NCBI GenBank assembly: GCA_027064585.1
Contig: JAMOPI010000029.1
Location: 1 to 64,000, forward strand
Source: Candidatus Desulfofervidaceae bacterium
GTDB taxonomy: Bacteria; Desulfobacterota; Desulfofervidia; Desulfofervidales; Desulfofervidaceae
DNA: 64,000 nt
Reading direction: 5' to 3'
The notes under the pieces were generated by a model that was not told the origin of the DNA, ran no database searches, and worked only from the letters and a program-made list of their open reading frames with translations. Positions 42,886-53,630 of this stretch are shown piece by piece; the stretch's first letter is position 1, and the number at the start of each line of letters is the position of its first letter. The position numbers and the translations under genes were made by a program.

Positions 42886-43491
42886 ATGCATTTAATTCCC
42901 ATTGTGATTGAACAAACAGGAAGGGGCGAGAGGGCCTATGATATATATTCACGGCTTTTAAAAGATAGGATTATCCTTTTAGGTAGTCCGATAGATGACG
43001 ATGTAGCCAATCTAATTATTGCCCAGCTGCTTTTTTTGGAATCTCAAGATCCAGATAAAGAAATCCATTTTTATATCAATTCCCCTGGTGGTTCCGTAAC
43101 TGCTGGTTTGGCCATTTATGACACTATGCAATATATTAAGGCGCCTGTCTGTACCTATTGTGTGGGGCAGGCGGCCAGTATGGCAGCGGTGTTGTTGGCG
43201 GCGGGAGAAAAAGGTAAGCGTTATGCCTTACCCCATGCGCGTGTGCTTATTCATCAGCCCTTAGGTGGATTTCAGGGGCAGGCAACGGAAGTAGAAATTC
43301 ATGCGCGTGAAATTTTACGCATACGTCAAGTGATTAATGAAATTTTAGCCTTTCATACTTCGCAGCCTTTAAAAAAGATAGAAGAGGACACCGAAAGGGA
43401 CTTTTATATGGATAGCAAAGAGGCCAAAGAATATGGTATCATAGATCAAGTAATTTCAGGCCGTATACAAGGTAAGCCAAAGGAGGAGTAG
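42886..43491 (+). CDS. clpP: ATP-dependent Clp protease proteolytic subunit
   Basis: A 201-aa ClpP. The catalytic Ser is in [14 protein letters not shown], His in [12 protein letters not shown] and Asp in [12 protein letters not shown]. The N-terminal [21 protein letters not shown] is the family opening. It forms the 14-mer chamber working with ClpX, encoded directly next. Starts 4 nt after tig. Confidence 0.97.
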   Translation: MHLIPIVIEQTGRGERAYDIYSRLLKDRIILLGSPIDDDVANLIIAQLLFLESQDPDKEIHFYINSPGGSVTAGLAIYDTMQYIKAPVCTYCVGQAASMAAVLLAAGEKGKRYALPHARVLIHQPLGGFQGQATEVEIHAREILRIRQVINEILAFHTSQPLKKIEEDTERDFYMDSKEAKEYGIIDQVISGRIQGKPKEE

Positions 43492-44751
43492 ATGGGTAGA
43501 ATATCTGGCGGGAGGGGGAGAGATAAAAAGTTATATTGTTCTTTTTGTGGTAAAAGTCAGGATGAGGTGCGCAAGCTGATCGCTGGGCCTTCAGTATATA
43601 TTTGTGATGAGTGTATTGAGTTGTGTAATGAAATTCTGGCTGAAGAATATGAAAGGGACGAGTTTGAGCCAGATTTTACCCTTCCCAAGCCTACGGAGAT
43701 AAAGGCCTTTTTGGATGAATATGTAATCGGGCAAGAGCAGGCCAAAAAGATTCTTTCAGTAGCGGTTTACAATCACTATAAACGGATTCATAGCCGGCCT
43801 GATCTGGATGGAGTAGAGGTCCAAAAGAGCAATATTTTGCTTATTGGACCTACTGGGTGTGGGAAAACCCTGTTGGCTCAAACGTTGGCCAAACTTTTAA
43901 ATGTGCCTTTTACTATCGCTGATGCGACTACGCTGACTGAGGCAGGATATGTAGGCGAGGATGTAGAAAATATTCTTCTTTCCCTTGTTCAGGCGGCCGA
44001 TTATGATATAGAGAGGGCCTCACAGGGTATTATTTACATTGATGAAATTGACAAGATTGCACGCAAGTCTGGAGATAGTCCTTCTATCACCAGGGATGTC
44101 TCTGGTGAAGGTGTACAGCAGGCCCTTTTAAAGATTGTAGAAGGCACCATTGCCAATATTCCCCCTAAAGGCGGAAGAAAACATCCTCAACAGGAATTTT
44201 TGCGGCTAGATACGACCAATATTCTCTTTATCTGTGGAGGTGCCTTCGTTGGGTTGGAAGATATTATTCGGGCCCGTATCGGCAAGAAGGGATTGGGTTT
44301 TGGCGCTGAGATAAAGAGCAGAAAGAAGGAAAGTATTGGAAAAATTTTAAGGCATGTCCAACCAGAAGATTTGATTCGTTATGGTCTTATTCCCGAATTT
44401 GTAGGACGATTTCCGGTGGTAGCGACGATTAATGATCTCTCTGAAGACGACTTGATAAAGATCTTGGTAGAACCTAAAAACTCAGTCGTACGCCAATACC
44501 AAAAGTTATTTAAGATGGAAGGAGTGGAATTAAAGTTCACAGAGGAAGCCTTAAGAGCCATTGCTCGCGAGGCCATTAGACGCAATACCGGTGCACGTGG
44601 ACTTAAAAGCATTATTGAGAATGTGCTTTTGGATATTATGTTTGTTCTGCCTGATTTAGAAGATGCACGTGAATGTGTAATCAACGAGGATGTTATTTTA
44701 AAGGGCAAACAGCCCCTTATTATTTATGGACGGCAGGCAAAGACGGCCTAG
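43492..44751 (+). CDS. clpX: ATP-dependent Clp protease ATP-binding subunit ClpX
   Basis: A 419-aa unfoldase. The zinc-binding domain [19 protein letters not shown] with CDECIELC is intact, then the AAA+ core with Walker [17 protein letters not shown], Walker [12 protein letters not shown] and sensor regions ([10 protein letters not shown]-type segment [10 protein letters not shown]). Directly adjacent to clpP (AGGAGG overlaps the end of clpP). Complete and ordinary. Confidence 0.97.
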   Translation: MGRISGGRGRDKKLYCSFCGKSQDEVRKLIAGPSVYICDECIELCNEILAEEYERDEFEPDFTLPKPTEIKAFLDEYVIGQEQAKKILSVAVYNHYKRIHSRPDLDGVEVQKSNILLIGPTGCGKTLLAQTLAKLLNVPFTIADATTLTEAGYVGEDVENILLSLVQAADYDIERASQGIIYIDEIDKIARKSGDSPSITRDVSGEGVQQALLKIVEGTIANIPPKGGRKHPQQEFLRLDTTNILFICGGAFVGLEDIIRARIGKKGLGFGAEIKSRKKESIGKILRHVQPEDLIRYGLIPEFVGRFPVVATINDLSEDDLIKILVEPKNSVVRQYQKLFKMEGVELKFTEEALRAIAREAIRRNTGARGLKSIIENVLLDIMFVLPDLEDARECVINEDVILKGKQPLIIYGRQAKTA

Positions 44752-44879
44752 GCTTTTTTTTATGAGAGACGAGTTTCCAAAGCTGGCTTTATCTGTCTAT
44801 CTCTGGATCTGCTCTTCCCTTAGCTATCAAAAATGTTTATTGTTTAAAGTGTCAGTAAATAAAGAAGGAGGAGTCATAT

Positions 44880-47333
44880 ATGTTTCTTTTTGGACGTAAT
44901 AAAGACAACAGAGAAGAACAAAAAGAAGAAATGGAGAAAAAAGAAATGAAAATTTTACCCCTTTTACCTTTACGTGATGTGGTTGTTTTCCCCCACATGG
45001 TCATTCCTCTCTTTGTAGGGCGCAAGAAGTCTATTGCCGCCCTAGAACATGCCATGACCATGGGGAAAAGGCTTTTTTTGGCTGCTCAAAAGAGTGCCCA
45101 GATTGATGAGCCTGATCAGAAGGACATTTTTACCGTAGGCACCGTGGGTAAAATTTTGCAGCTCTTAAAGCTACCGGATGGAACCGTCAAGGTACTGATA
45201 GAGGGCGTCAAAAGAGGAAAAATTATTAAATATTTACCTAATCCAGACTTTTTCCTTGTAGAAATTGAAGAATTAGAGGATATTCTTGAATCTACAGTAG
45301 AAACAGAGGCCTTAAAGCGTTCTCTTGTTTCTGCCTTTGAGGAATACGCCCATCTTAATCCCAAAATTACGCAAGAGATTTTAAATGCTGTTACTTCTAT
45401 TGAAGAACCTGATCGGTTGAGTAATACAGTGGCTGCCCATCTGGCGGTAAAGTTAGAGCACAAACAGAAGGTGCTTGAGACAAACGATGTGAATAAGCGG
45501 CTTGAACTAGTCCTTGGACTGACGCGGGGTGAAATTGCCATTATCAAAACAGAACAGCGGATTAAAGCCCGGGTAAAGAAGCAGATGGAAAAGACACAGC
45601 GGGAATATTACCTGACCGAGCAGATGAAGGCCATCCAAAAGGAGATGGGCGAGGATGGCAGTTTTCAGGATGAGATCAAAGAATTAGAGCGTAAGATCAA
45701 GAGCACGCCGATGTCCAAAGAGGCTAAACAAAAGGCCATGCATGAGCTGAAGAAGCTAAAACTAATGGCTCCCATGTCGGCTGAGGCCACCGTGGTCAGG
45801 AATTATATAGACTGGCTTATTTCCTTACCTTGGAAACGCCGGGCGAAGACCAGATTGGATATTGATGAAGCCAAGCGTATTTTAGACGAAGATCACTATG
45901 GATTGAAGGAGCCTAAGGAGAGGATTTTGGAATATCTAGCCGTGCAACATTTGGCCAAGAAAGTAAAAGGCCCAATTCTCTGCTTTGTTGGTCCTCCAGG
46001 AGTAGGAAAGACCTCTCTGGCCAAATCGGTAGCGAGGGCAACAGGAAGAGAGTTTGTGCGTTTGTCCTTAGGTGGTGTCAGGGATGAGGCCGAAATCAGA
46101 GGGCACCGCCGCACCTATATCGGTGCCATGCCAGGTAAGATTATTCAGTCCCTACGCAAGGTTAAGACCAATAATCCCGTCTTCTGCTTGGATGAGATTG
46201 ATAAGCTTGGCGTAGACTTTAGAGGTGATCCAGCAGCGGCTCTGTTGGAAGTGCTTGATCCAGAACAAAATTATGCCTTTAATGACCACTACTTAGATGT
46301 GGACTACGACCTCTCTGATATCCTCTTTATTACTACGGCCAATACCTTGCATACCATTCCGTTGCCCTTGCAGGACAGAATGGAGATTATTCGCATACCG
46401 GGCTATACCGAATACGAAAAGTATCATATTGCTACTAAATTCCTGATTCCCAAGCAGATTAAGGCAGCTGGACTTAAGCCAGAAAACATTTCTTTCTCAG
46501 ATAACGCCATTTATGAAATCATCCGGTCTTACACAAAAGAGGCCGGTGTGAGGAATTTGGAGCGTTGTATTGCCTCTATCTGCCGTAAAGTAGCCAAAGA
46601 AATTGTGAAGAAAGGGAAGGAGACGAGAGTAAGAATTACGCGTAAAAGTTTAGCTAAATATCTAGGTGTGCCCAAATACCGGTTTGGTCAGACAGAAGAA
46701 AAGGATGAGATTGGTGTGGTGACGGGCTTGGCCTGGACAGAAGTAGGAGGAGAGCTCTTGCAGACAGAAGTGGCCATTATGCCAGGTGAAGGTAAGTTGA
46801 TTACCACTGGAAAATTAGGTGAGGTTATGCAAGAATCGGCCCGGGCGGCCCTAAGCTATGTGCGGACACGGGCAGAACAGTTAGGACTTGAGCCTGACTT
46901 TTACAAAAAATATGATATCCATATCCACGTGCCTGAAGGGGCTGTACCTAAAGATGGGCCCTCGGCCGGTATTACCATGGCTACGGCCCTGGTTTCGGCC
47001 CTAGCCAAGATACCCGTGCGTAAGGACATAGCCATGACCGGTGAAATTACCCTGCGCGGACGTGTCTTGCCCATTGGCGGACTGAAGGAAAAACTTTTGG
47101 CCGCCCATCGGGGACGGGTAAAGAAGGTGATTATCCCTAAGGACAATGAAAAGGATCTAAAGGAGATTCCGAGTAAGATCCTTAAGGCCTTGGAGATTGT
47201 AACCGTTACTCACATGGATGAAGTCCTAAAAGAGGCACTGGTTTCGCCCATTTCGGTGAAAGAACCTCCGTCTGCAACTAAACCCGTGCCGCAAAAGTAT
47301 CCTTCTGACAGACCGCCAGCCGTAATGCAGTAA
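44880..47333 (+). CDS. lon: ATP-dependent protease La (Lon)
   Basis: An 817-aa LonA. An N-terminal LON substrate domain ([22 protein letters not shown]), the AAA+ module ([29 protein letters not shown]) and the protease domain with catalytic Ser in [14 protein letters not shown] and Lys in [14 protein letters not shown] are all present. The extreme N-terminus has an additional basic/acidic stretch [29 protein letters not shown] precedes ATG. A strong terminator follows. Confidence 0.97.
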   Translation: MFLFGRNKDNREEQKEEMEKKEMKILPLLPLRDVVVFPHMVIPLFVGRKKSIAALEHAMTMGKRLFLAAQKSAQIDEPDQKDIFTVGTVGKILQLLKLPDGTVKVLIEGVKRGKIIKYLPNPDFFLVEIEELEDILESTVETEALKRSLVSAFEEYAHLNPKITQEILNAVTSIEEPDRLSNTVAAHLAVKLEHKQKVLETNDVNKRLELVLGLTRGEIAIIKTEQRIKARVKKQMEKTQREYYLTEQMKAIQKEMGEDGSFQDEIKELERKIKSTPMSKEAKQKAMHELKKLKLMAPMSAEATVVRNYIDWLISLPWKRRAKTRLDIDEAKRILDEDHYGLKEPKERILEYLAVQHLAKKVKGPILCFVGPPGVGKTSLAKSVARATGREFVRLSLGGVRDEAEIRGHRRTYIGAMPGKIIQSLRKVKTNNPVFCLDEIDKLGVDFRGDPAAALLEVLDPEQNYAFNDHYLDVDYDLSDILFITTANTLHTIPLPLQDRMEIIRIPGYTEYEKYHIATKFLIPKQIKAAGLKPENISFSDNAIYEIIRSYTKEAGVRNLERCIASICRKVAKEIVKKGKETRVRITRKSLAKYLGVPKYRFGQTEEKDEIGVVTGLAWTEVGGELLQTEVAIMPGEGKLITTGKLGEVMQESARAALSYVRTRAEQLGLEPDFYKKYDIHIHVPEGAVPKDGPSAGITMATALVSALAKIPVRKDIAMTGEITLRGRVLPIGGLKEKLLAAHRGRVKKVIIPKDNEKDLKEIPSKILKALEIVTVTHMDEVLKEALVSPISVKEPPSATKPVPQKYPSDRPPAVMQ

Positions 47334-47336
47334 AAA

Positions 47337-47374
47337 AATGGCCCTGACCTTCAGGTCAGGGCCATTGTTTTTTT
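47337..47374 (+). terminator. Rho-independent terminator after lon
   Basis: A 14-bp stem (AATGGCCCTGACCT at 47337-47350 with AGGTCAGGGCCATT at 47353-47366) with a 2-nt apex, effectively a TTCA tetraloop, is followed by GTTTTTTTT. The next gene's ATG follows within 5 nt, so the U-tract overlaps its leader. Confidence 0.9.
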
Positions 47375-47377
47375 TAA

Positions 47378-48088
47378 ATGAAACAGTATCACTTTTTAGG
47401 AGTAGATATTGCTGGCCCTAAGAATACTTGGGTTTGCGAATTGATATGGGATCAGGAGAAACTGATCCTTCCTTATCTGCCCTATATTGAAGGCAGCTTA
47501 GGCAAAATTGTTGCCCTTGTACAAAAACATAACTTTGTTGCCTGTGCCATTGATGCCCCTTTAAGCTTTTCCCCTTCATCTATTGGCGGCTGGAGACTCT
47601 CAGATAAGGAATTAAGACATTTGCTTCCTTCGCCTTTTAAAAACATTGTTGTTTCCCAGGATGCCTTGACGGCTGTTACCTCTAGAGGAATGCAACTGGC
47701 CAGTTTGTTAAGGCCCTTTTTAGGCACTTTGATAGAGACCCACCCCCGGGCTTCTTTAGTCTTTCTTACTCAAACAGAGCCAGCGTTAAATAAGCATGTA
47801 AAGACTTACAAAGGAAAATCACCCAATCCTGAAAGTCAGTGCCTTCTCTGGAATTTTCTGACCAGTGGAAGGTTTATAAAAAGAGTGTGTGGTCCTAAAA
47901 TTAGATTTAAAACCTTGTCGTTTGCGCAAATAGAGAGGCACCCCAAGCTAGATGGGGTTATTGATGCCCTTATGTGTGCCCTTATTGCTTTTCTTTACAT
48001 CTACAGACATTCATTGTTGCTTAAACTTCCCAGCGAGCTAGACATCCGGGGCTATGCCCCCTTTTATGTCATCTCCCCTTCTGTTTAA
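47378..48088 (+). CDS. DUF429 domain protein
   Basis: A 236-aa protein of the DUF429 family, an RNase H-like fold of unknown reaction. Visible are FLGVDIAGPKNTWVCEL at the start (the Asp of the first strand), CAIDAPLSF with Asp/Pro, IETHPRASLVFLTQ, and DGVIDALMCALIAFLY with conserved Asp near the end, which match the order of acidic residues in the RNase H-like fold. No ribosome-binding site is visible between terminator and ATG, so it may be translated from its own transcript starting elsewhere. It overlaps the convergent gene by 20 nt. Confidence 0.8.
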   Translation: MKQYHFLGVDIAGPKNTWVCELIWDQEKLILPYLPYIEGSLGKIVALVQKHNFVACAIDAPLSFSPSSIGGWRLSDKELRHLLPSPFKNIVVSQDALTAVTSRGMQLASLLRPFLGTLIETHPRASLVFLTQTEPALNKHVKTYKGKSPNPESQCLLWNFLTSGRFIKRVCGPKIRFKTLSFAQIERHPKLDGVIDALMCALIAFLYIYRHSLLLKLPSELDIRGYAPFYVISPSV

Positions 48089-48782
48089 GCTCCCATAAAG
48101 GGCGCATCCGCCTGATTTGCTTGTTGCTCAGGACCTCCCAGGGAATATAGCTGGGCTTGGGCCAAAGGGGTTCTGTTTTAATGATTTCTTGTGGGGTAAT
48201 AATGTAATCTATAGGGACATCTTTTTCGTCCATCGGTATGTCTTCCATGATCTGAAGTTCGTGCACAAGGGCAATGACAGGTGTGTTTTCATCAATACAG
48301 CCAAGCTCTCTTAAGATTACATACTCTAAATCAAAAAAACCGGCTCCCTTTCCCAGTCTAGCCCCAGTCCTGGTCACGGCTACAGCCCCAGTAACCAAAA
48401 GGTCTATCCTACCGATGGCCTTTTTGTTGGTAGCTAGCCTTATGCCAAAGTCCTTTACGCCATAGGTCTGAATGGCCCTTAGCCAAAAACGCCGTGGCAG
48501 ACGCTTGGGGTCTAGGAGATAAAAGCCATCGTGCAGGCCAGCAGTTGCCATAATCAGACGCTTTCCGTCCATTAAGGCATTAAATCGCACTTGTTTTTGG
48601 GCTTCATCCGGTGGCACCATGATGCATCGTGCCTGCTTGTAAATAGGCAAACGACGCAGGCGCTCAGCGGCCTTATTTTGCCCCCTAAATGGAGGAATGC
48701 GCTGAAAAGGAGAGGGAGAAATACCTTTTTCGGCAAGCAATTGCCAGATGCGTTCTCGGCATTGTTGTTTGGATGTACTCAT
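48069..48782 (-). CDS. 5-formyltetrahydrofolate cyclo-ligase family protein
   Basis: The protein is about 237 aa. The family signature is RTGARLGKGAGFFDLEYV (GKGxGFxD), with ALVHELQIMEDIPMDEKDVPIDYIITPQEI at the C-terminus. It converts 5-formyl-THF to methenyl-THF. Length is slightly above E. coli YgfA owing to a C-terminal extension. ATG 48782 is chosen since it overlaps the upstream stop (ATGA) as in a coupled operon; ATG 48800 is the alternative. Confidence 0.9.
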   Translation of the reverse strand: MSTSKQQCRERIWQLLAEKGISPSPFQRIPPFRGQNKAAERLRRLPIYKQARCIMVPPDEAQKQVRFNALMDGKRLIMATAGLHDGFYLLDPKRLPRRFWLRAIQTYGVKDFGIRLATNKKAIGRIDLLVTGAVAVTRTGARLGKGAGFFDLEYVILRELGCIDENTPVIALVHELQIMEDIPMDEKDVPIDYIITPQEIIKTEPLWPKPSYIPWEVLSNKQIRRMRPLWELKQKGR

Positions 48783-50044
48783 TGAAGCAACCACTTCCAT
48801 AAAGGATAGATTTTTATCTTTTTGGCATTGACCTTTTGTTCTCCTTCTTCGTCCCAGGTGATAATGAGAAGATGATTACATTTTAATTCTTCTGAAGCCT
48901 TTAATAGGGCTTTAAACTCTCTTTTTTCAGTTTTTTCATCTTTAAGAGAATAGCAGACCTGAATAAGTTGTCTTATTTCCAAACCTTCTTTGATCAGAAA
49001 GTTTACTTCATAATTAGGCTGAGAGTAGAAATAAATTTCTTTACCTCGCCGTTTTAGTTCCAAAAATACCAGATTTTCTATTAGCTTTCCATAATTTTGC
49101 GTGATTTTAGGCACAAGGGCATTTATTAAACCTGTATCTATAGCATAAATCTTTTTGAGTTGCTTAAACTGCCTTTTTAACTTAAAAGAGAAGGGCACAA
49201 TTTGAAATAAAAGATAGGCTTCTTGCAGATAATCAAGGTAGTTTTTTACCGTATGAACACTTTTTATTTCAAAAATGTTTTTTATTTTATGATAGGAAAT
49301 TCTACTGGCAAAATTAGAGATGGCATAAAGAGCAATTTTTTTTAAATCCCTAGCGTATCTGATATTATACCTTAAGATAATATCTCTCATAACTATTTTA
49401 TCGTAAAGTTCTCTTAAGTATTGACTTTTATACTCTAGTTTCAAAACTTCAGGGAAGCCACCGAATTCTAAATATTCTTCAAGTAGTCTTTTGCATTGTG
49501 CTCTTTTTTCAGTAATATAAAAATCCGTTTCTTTTACAGAAAGACCCTTGTAGGTCAAAAACTCTTTAAAAGAAAATGGGAAAAGTTCAATTTTAAAGTG
49601 TCTTCCTGTTAGGTGGGTAGCTAGTTCTTTACTTAAAAGCTTGGCATTACTACCTGAAATGACGATATTATATCCCCTTCTTCTCAACCGATTAACAAAA
49701 AGCTCCCACCCATCAACATTTTGGATTTCATCAAATAATAAATACTCGGCTTCTGGCTCTATTTCCTTTAAAATTTCTAAAAAATCATTTAAATCTTGAG
49801 GCTTTGTACCAATTAATCTCTCGTCGTCAAAATTGACATAACCGTATTTTTTCCCTTTTAGCAATTGGTGAGCCAATACAGATTTTCCACACCTTCTTAC
49901 TCCCATAATTACCTTAATTAAATCCGATGCCAGAAGTTTATTAGCATTTTCTTCAATCTCTCTTTTGATAATCTTTTCTTGAAAAATCCTACTAATTTCT
50001 TCCCTTTGCTCCAAAAGTACCTGTTTAATTAAATGTCTTTGCAT
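48779..50044 (-). CDS. AAA ATPase with DUF4143 domain
   Basis: A 421-aa protein. An N-terminal P-loop VIMGVRRCGKSVLAHQLL (typical GVRRxGKS), Walker B YLLFDEIQNVDGWELF, then SGSNAKLLSKELATHLTGRH and a C-terminal DUF4143 domain ending with LVFLELKRRGKEIYFYSQPNYEVNFLI, which contains nuclease-like Glu/Lys residues. The family is widespread in anaerobes and archaea and of unknown role, frequently transferred. It is at the head of a leftward pair with the cyclo-ligase gene. Confidence 0.88.
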   Translation of the reverse strand: MQRHLIKQVLLEQREEISRIFQEKIIKREIEENANKLLASDLIKVIMGVRRCGKSVLAHQLLKGKKYGYVNFDDERLIGTKPQDLNDFLEILKEIEPEAEYLLFDEIQNVDGWELFVNRLRRRGYNIVISGSNAKLLSKELATHLTGRHFKIELFPFSFKEFLTYKGLSVKETDFYITEKRAQCKRLLEEYLEFGGFPEVLKLEYKSQYLRELYDKIVMRDIILRYNIRYARDLKKIALYAISNFASRISYHKIKNIFEIKSVHTVKNYLDYLQEAYLLFQIVPFSFKLKRQFKQLKKIYAIDTGLINALVPKITQNYGKLIENLVFLELKRRGKEIYFYSQPNYEVNFLIKEGLEIRQLIQVCYSLKDEKTEKREFKALLKASEELKCNHLLIITWDEEGEQKVNAKKIKIYPLWKWLLQ

Positions 50045-50365
50045 AATTTTTAATCAAAATGAACAAAAATTTCAAAATTTGTGCATTACGATGCAAACTG
50101 TAAAAAAATGTGCTGTTGTCAAGAAGAGTAAACAGTGATTAGTCTATTCACCATTTACTTCTTTAATTCCGAGCTTTGGTATCACAAGCTTATTTTAATA
50201 ACAGATAAGGAGAATACCATCAGTCTTGCTCATTCACGCATTTACTCATTCACACATTTAAATAGCTATGATCATGGTTGTGGCTTTAGACAAAGCAAAA
50301 AGTGATTACAGTTAAGGTAGGGCAAGCTTGACTTTCTCCCTTTTTCCCGCTAGCATGGGCGTAAG
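50045..50365. other. Intergenic region with a short 16-bp tandem repeat
   Basis: No gene is seen between these divergent genes. At 50231-50262 a 16-bp unit of the form CATTCAC(G/A)CATTTA is repeated twice. On the other strand it resembles the ATGCGT repeats at 7835-7866. Otherwise AT-rich, presumably holding promoters for both neighbours that I cannot pin down. Confidence 0.6.
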
Positions 50366-51175
50366 ATGCAGACACTAAAGGAATTGGTCTTCTTTTCCCT
50401 GGCCGACTTTTTGCGTCGCATCTCTTCCCCGGCAAGGCCTGAAGAGGTGTGGCCACAGATTGAAAAACATCCTTTGTATAGGCATTACATCGCTAAATGG
50501 CATGAGCTTTCTCCCCGCAAGCAACGCAAGGCCTGGGAGAAACTCAGCCAACTCATTGCTAAGGTAGGCTATGCCACCCGACCATATTGTATCCGGTGTG
50601 GGGAATGCTGTAAAAACGGTAGTCCCTCTCTTTATCTAGAAGATGCCTTTTTGATCAATTCTGGCCATCTGCCTAAAGATGCCCTTTTTACTATCCGTAC
50701 AGGAGAGCTGGCCTATTCTAACGAAGAAGGAAGGTTAGTGAGGGCCAAAACAGAGTTGATAAAGATAAAAGAACACAAGGGCAGACAGTGTATCTTCTTT
50801 CAGGAAGAAGACAACAAGTGTGAGATTTATCCCCATCGGCCCCTGCAGTGTCGGGTGATGGCCTGCTGGCAGCCTGAGGAGTTTAAGGCACTAAAGAAAA
50901 AAAGGCCCTTACAACGCAAGCATCTCATTGGTACGAATACTCCCCTTTGGGCCGTGATCTCTTTGCATGAAAGGCGATGTTCGGTGACGGAGCTAATAAA
51001 TTTGTTAAGACAAAAAGACAAAAAGGCCAATGAGCGCCTGCAGGAAATGGCTTACTATGACCTGCAAATCCGCCATTTTTTAAAAGAAAACTTTCAAATC
51101 CCAACACAAGAATTGGAATTTTACTTGGGCCGTCCCATAAGCACTCTTATTAGGCTGTATCAAAATGCGGTATAA
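50366..51175 (+). CDS. YkgJ-type cysteine-cluster protein
   Basis: A 269-aa protein of the YkgJ/CxxCxxCC family: RPYCIRCGECCKNGSPSL, GRQCIFFQEEDNKCEIYPHRPLQCRVMACW, with the remaining conserved cysteines. Such proteins are thought to bind metal, probably zinc or a Fe-S cluster, with unknown function. About 80 extra residues on each side are specific to this protein. A shorter relative is at 62269-62697. Its 3' end overlaps the convergent ModA-like gene by 26 nt. Confidence 0.8.
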   Translation: MQTLKELVFFSLADFLRRISSPARPEEVWPQIEKHPLYRHYIAKWHELSPRKQRKAWEKLSQLIAKVGYATRPYCIRCGECCKNGSPSLYLEDAFLINSGHLPKDALFTIRTGELAYSNEEGRLVRAKTELIKIKEHKGRQCIFFQEEDNKCEIYPHRPLQCRVMACWQPEEFKALKKKRPLQRKHLIGTNTPLWAVISLHERRCSVTELINLLRQKDKKANERLQEMAYYDLQIRHFLKENFQIPTQELEFYLGRPISTLIRLYQNAV

Positions 51176-51998
51176 AACCATACTTTTGATAGACAGCCTG
51201 TGCTTCTTTAGAGCGGATAAACTCTAAGAATCTTTTGGCATTCTCAGGATGAGGGGCATCTTTTAAAGCCGTAATAAAGTAATTGACATTTTTTCTTTGA
51301 TCCAGTTCTTCACCTACATCTACCATTTCTACCTTTAATCCCTGTTTTTGGGCCGTTAAGACCTCAGTGGCCCAGACTGGACCCACATCCACCGTGTCCT
51401 TGCGCAGGCGTAAAGGGGTCTCCCGATGGTGGACAATGGTAAAGATGGTTGTGCCTTCTGCCCTTTTTTCTTCCATGATCCGGTAGACCAGTTCTTCACC
51501 CCCTGCCTGCCGGTACATGTTGACGATGTGCACGCCAATATCTTCCAGTTCGGGATTGGGTTGAGATACCCGCACTTCATCCCTAGCCAGATCCAGAACC
51601 GAATGGATGTTTAACGGATTGCCTTCTTTGACCATTAAAACAATGCGGTTGTGAAGGTAGATAAAGTAATCTCCCTTTTCAATCAAACCCGCTTCTTCCA
51701 ATTTATACATGGCCTCTTCGTTGACAGAGGCATAGACATCTGGTTTGCCAGGTAAGATTTTATCCTGAAAAACGGCCCCTCCTGCTAAGATTTGTTTTAA
51801 CTCCAAGCCTGGAGGTAAAGTTTCATAAAAGATGTGTTTTATATCTGGATGTTTTTCTCTAAAAAGCGCCAATAACTCTTCCATGAGCATAAACTGATTT
51901 CCGGCAACAAAAAGAATTAAGTCGGCCTTATCCAAAATATCCAAATTGTGAATATCATCTGCCCGATTGGCTGGAATAATGGGTAAATTTCCTTTCAT
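51150..51998 (-). CDS. ModA/solute-binding-like protein without a signal peptide
   Basis: A 282-aa periplasmic-binding-protein fold: DLILFVAGNQFMLMEELLALF, GGAVFQDKILPGKPDVYAS, RIVLMVKEGNPLNIHSVLDLA, TVDVGPVWATEVLTAQ and FLEFIRSKEAQAVYQKYGF match the molybdate/tungstate-binding (ModA) type. However the N-terminus (MKGNLPIIPANRADD) has no signal peptide and no ABC permease or ATPase lies nearby. It may act in the cytoplasm as an oxyanion or metabolite binder. AGGAGGAGAAGC precedes ATG 51998, so the start is well supported. Confidence 0.8.
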   Translation of the reverse strand: MKGNLPIIPANRADDIHNLDILDKADLILFVAGNQFMLMEELLALFREKHPDIKHIFYETLPPGLELKQILAGGAVFQDKILPGKPDVYASVNEEAMYKLEEAGLIEKGDYFIYLHNRIVLMVKEGNPLNIHSVLDLARDEVRVSQPNPELEDIGVHIVNMYRQAGGEELVYRIMEEKRAEGTTIFTIVHHRETPLRLRKDTVDVGPVWATEVLTAQKQGLKVEMVDVGEELDQRKNVNYFITALKDAPHPENAKRFLEFIRSKEAQAVYQKYGFIPHFDTA

Positions 51999-52279
51999 AG
52001 CTTCTCCTCCTATACTTTAGCCTTATTATAATTAGGTCCTTTTTTAGGGGCAAGAAAAATGTTGGTTGCTTTTTTATCTAGTCTAACCAACCGTTTTATT
52101 GATATATAAAAAAAATAAGCACAAAACCTTGCAATTTGTGGGTTTATAGGTAAATGGGTCAAGACAATGTTCTGCATGACTTCGTTTTCAGGTGTGTATC
52201 CAACAGAGATTTGATTTTCACACTGTTTGGATCCATATAACCCTTTGGCAAATTCTTTAATCTATGTTAAAAACAGGGC

Positions 52280-52864
52280 ATGTATAAGGTAAAGGATGCC
52301 TACTTTAAGCGGGCCAAGAAGGAAGGTTACTTGGCCCGTTCAGTGTATAAGCTCAAGGAGATTGATCAGCGTTATAGGCTTTTTAAGAAGGGCAACCGGG
52401 TGTTGGATTTGGGGGCCTCGCCTGGTTCCTGGCTGCAGTATATTGCTCAAGTTGTGGGGCCAAAAGGCCGTGTGCTTGGCCTTGATTTAAACCCCATTAG
52501 GTGGGAAAATCCTCCGGCCTTTGTCCAGTTCTGGGAGCGGGATGTGTTAAAGTGGGATGTTAATGAGGCCAAAAAGGTGGCCGATGCATTTGATGTGGTT
52601 GTGAGTGATATGGCACCGGCGACTACGGGCATTAAGGATGTAGATACCTTTCGCTCTATTAAACTGGCCAATCGTGCCCTAGAGATTGCCCTTGCCCTTT
52701 TAAGACTGCAAGGACATTTTGTGTGTAAGGTGTTAGAGGGTGGAGAAATGAAGGATTTTTTGTTAAAATGCAAACAACAATTTTCCTTTGTTAAGGTGTT
52801 TAAACCGCAAAGTTCACGCCGTGAAAGCCGAGAAGTGTTTGTGGTGGCCTTAAAGAAAAAATAA
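52280..52864 (+). CDS. rlmE: 23S rRNA 2'-O-methyltransferase RlmE
   Basis: A 194-aa FtsJ/RrmJ protein. The order is [34 protein letters not shown] (SAM motif I), [20 protein letters not shown] and [12 protein letters not shown], giving the K-D-K-E catalytic residues. Methylates U2552 of 23S rRNA in known members. Next gene yebC begins 13 nt later in the same direction, forming rlmE-yebC-ruvCAB. Confidence 0.95.
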   Translation: MYKVKDAYFKRAKKEGYLARSVYKLKEIDQRYRLFKKGNRVLDLGASPGSWLQYIAQVVGPKGRVLGLDLNPIRWENPPAFVQFWERDVLKWDVNEAKKVADAFDVVVSDMAPATTGIKDVDTFRSIKLANRALEIALALLRLQGHFVCKVLEGGEMKDFLLKCKQQFSFVKVFKPQSSRRESREVFVVALKKK

Positions 52865-52877
52865 GGAGGTTTTTAAG

Positions 52878-53630
52878 ATGGCTGGTCATTCCAAATGGGC
52901 ACAGATAAAGAGAAAAAAGGCGGCTACAGACGCCAAGCGGGGTAAGATTTTCACTAAACTTATCCGGGAGATCATGACCGCTGCCCGTCTGGGCGGAGGT
53001 GATCCAGCAGGCAATCCTCGTCTGCGCGCGGCCATTGAAGCAGCCAAGGCGGAGAATATGCCTAAGGAAAACATTGAGCGGGCGATTAAAAAGGGCACCG
53101 GTGAACTTGAAGGTACGCATTATGAAGAAGTCTCCTATGAAGGCTATGGGCCAGGTGGTATTGCCGTCTTAATCTCGGCCCTTACCGACAACCGCAACCG
53201 CACCGTCGGCGAGTTAAGATACATTTTTAGCAAATACGGCGGTAACTTGGGAGAAACAGGGTGCGTATCTTGGATGTTTGAAAAGAAGGGTGTGATTGCC
53301 TTTGCTAAAGATAAGGTAGATGAAGAAAAAATTATGGAAATTGCCCTGGAGGCCGGGGCCGAAGATGTAAAGGAAGAAGGAGAAGAATACGAAGTTATTA
53401 CTCTGCCAGAGAATTTTGAAACGGTCAAAGGGGCCTTTGAAGAGGCAGGAATTGCCTACGTGCGGGCCGAAATTACTATGATTTGCCAAAATACCGTGCA
53501 AATTACTGACCGCGCCCAGGCGGAGCGGATACTTAAATTCATGGAGGCTTTGGAAGATCACGATGATGTGCAGAAGGTTTGGACGAACTTTGACATTCCA
53601 GAGGAAATCATGGAGGCCGAAGCGGCTTGA
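52878..53630 (+). CDS. yebC: YebC/PmpR-family protein
   Basis: A 250-aa protein with the diagnostic start [24 protein letters not shown] and [26 protein letters not shown] and a C-terminal [16 protein letters not shown]. YebC proteins regulate transcription and aid translation at poly-proline. Synteny with ruvC is conserved. The stop overlaps the ruvC ATG by one base. GGAGG lies 8 nt before ATG. Confidence 0.97.
   Translation: MAGHSKWAQIKRKKAATDAKRGKIFTKLIREIMTAARLGGGDPAGNPRLRAAIEAAKAENMPKENIERAIKKGTGELEGTHYEEVSYEGYGPGGIAVLISALTDNRNRTVGELRYIFSKYGGNLGETGCVSWMFEKKGVIAFAKDKVDEEKIMEIALEAGAEDVKEEGEEYEVITLPENFETVKGAFEEAGIAYVRAEITMICQNTVQITDRAQAERILKFMEALEDHDDVQKVWTNFDIPEEIMEAEAA

Noticed and set aside
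50231-50262. CRISPR array
   Set aside because: Only two 16-bp units without spacers; no cas genes anywhere in the window.
52061-52091. GTTGGTT/AACCAAC inverted repeat as a riboswitch or terminator for the ModA-like gene
   Set aside because: A 7-bp stem with a 17-nt loop and no known riboswitch pattern recognised.
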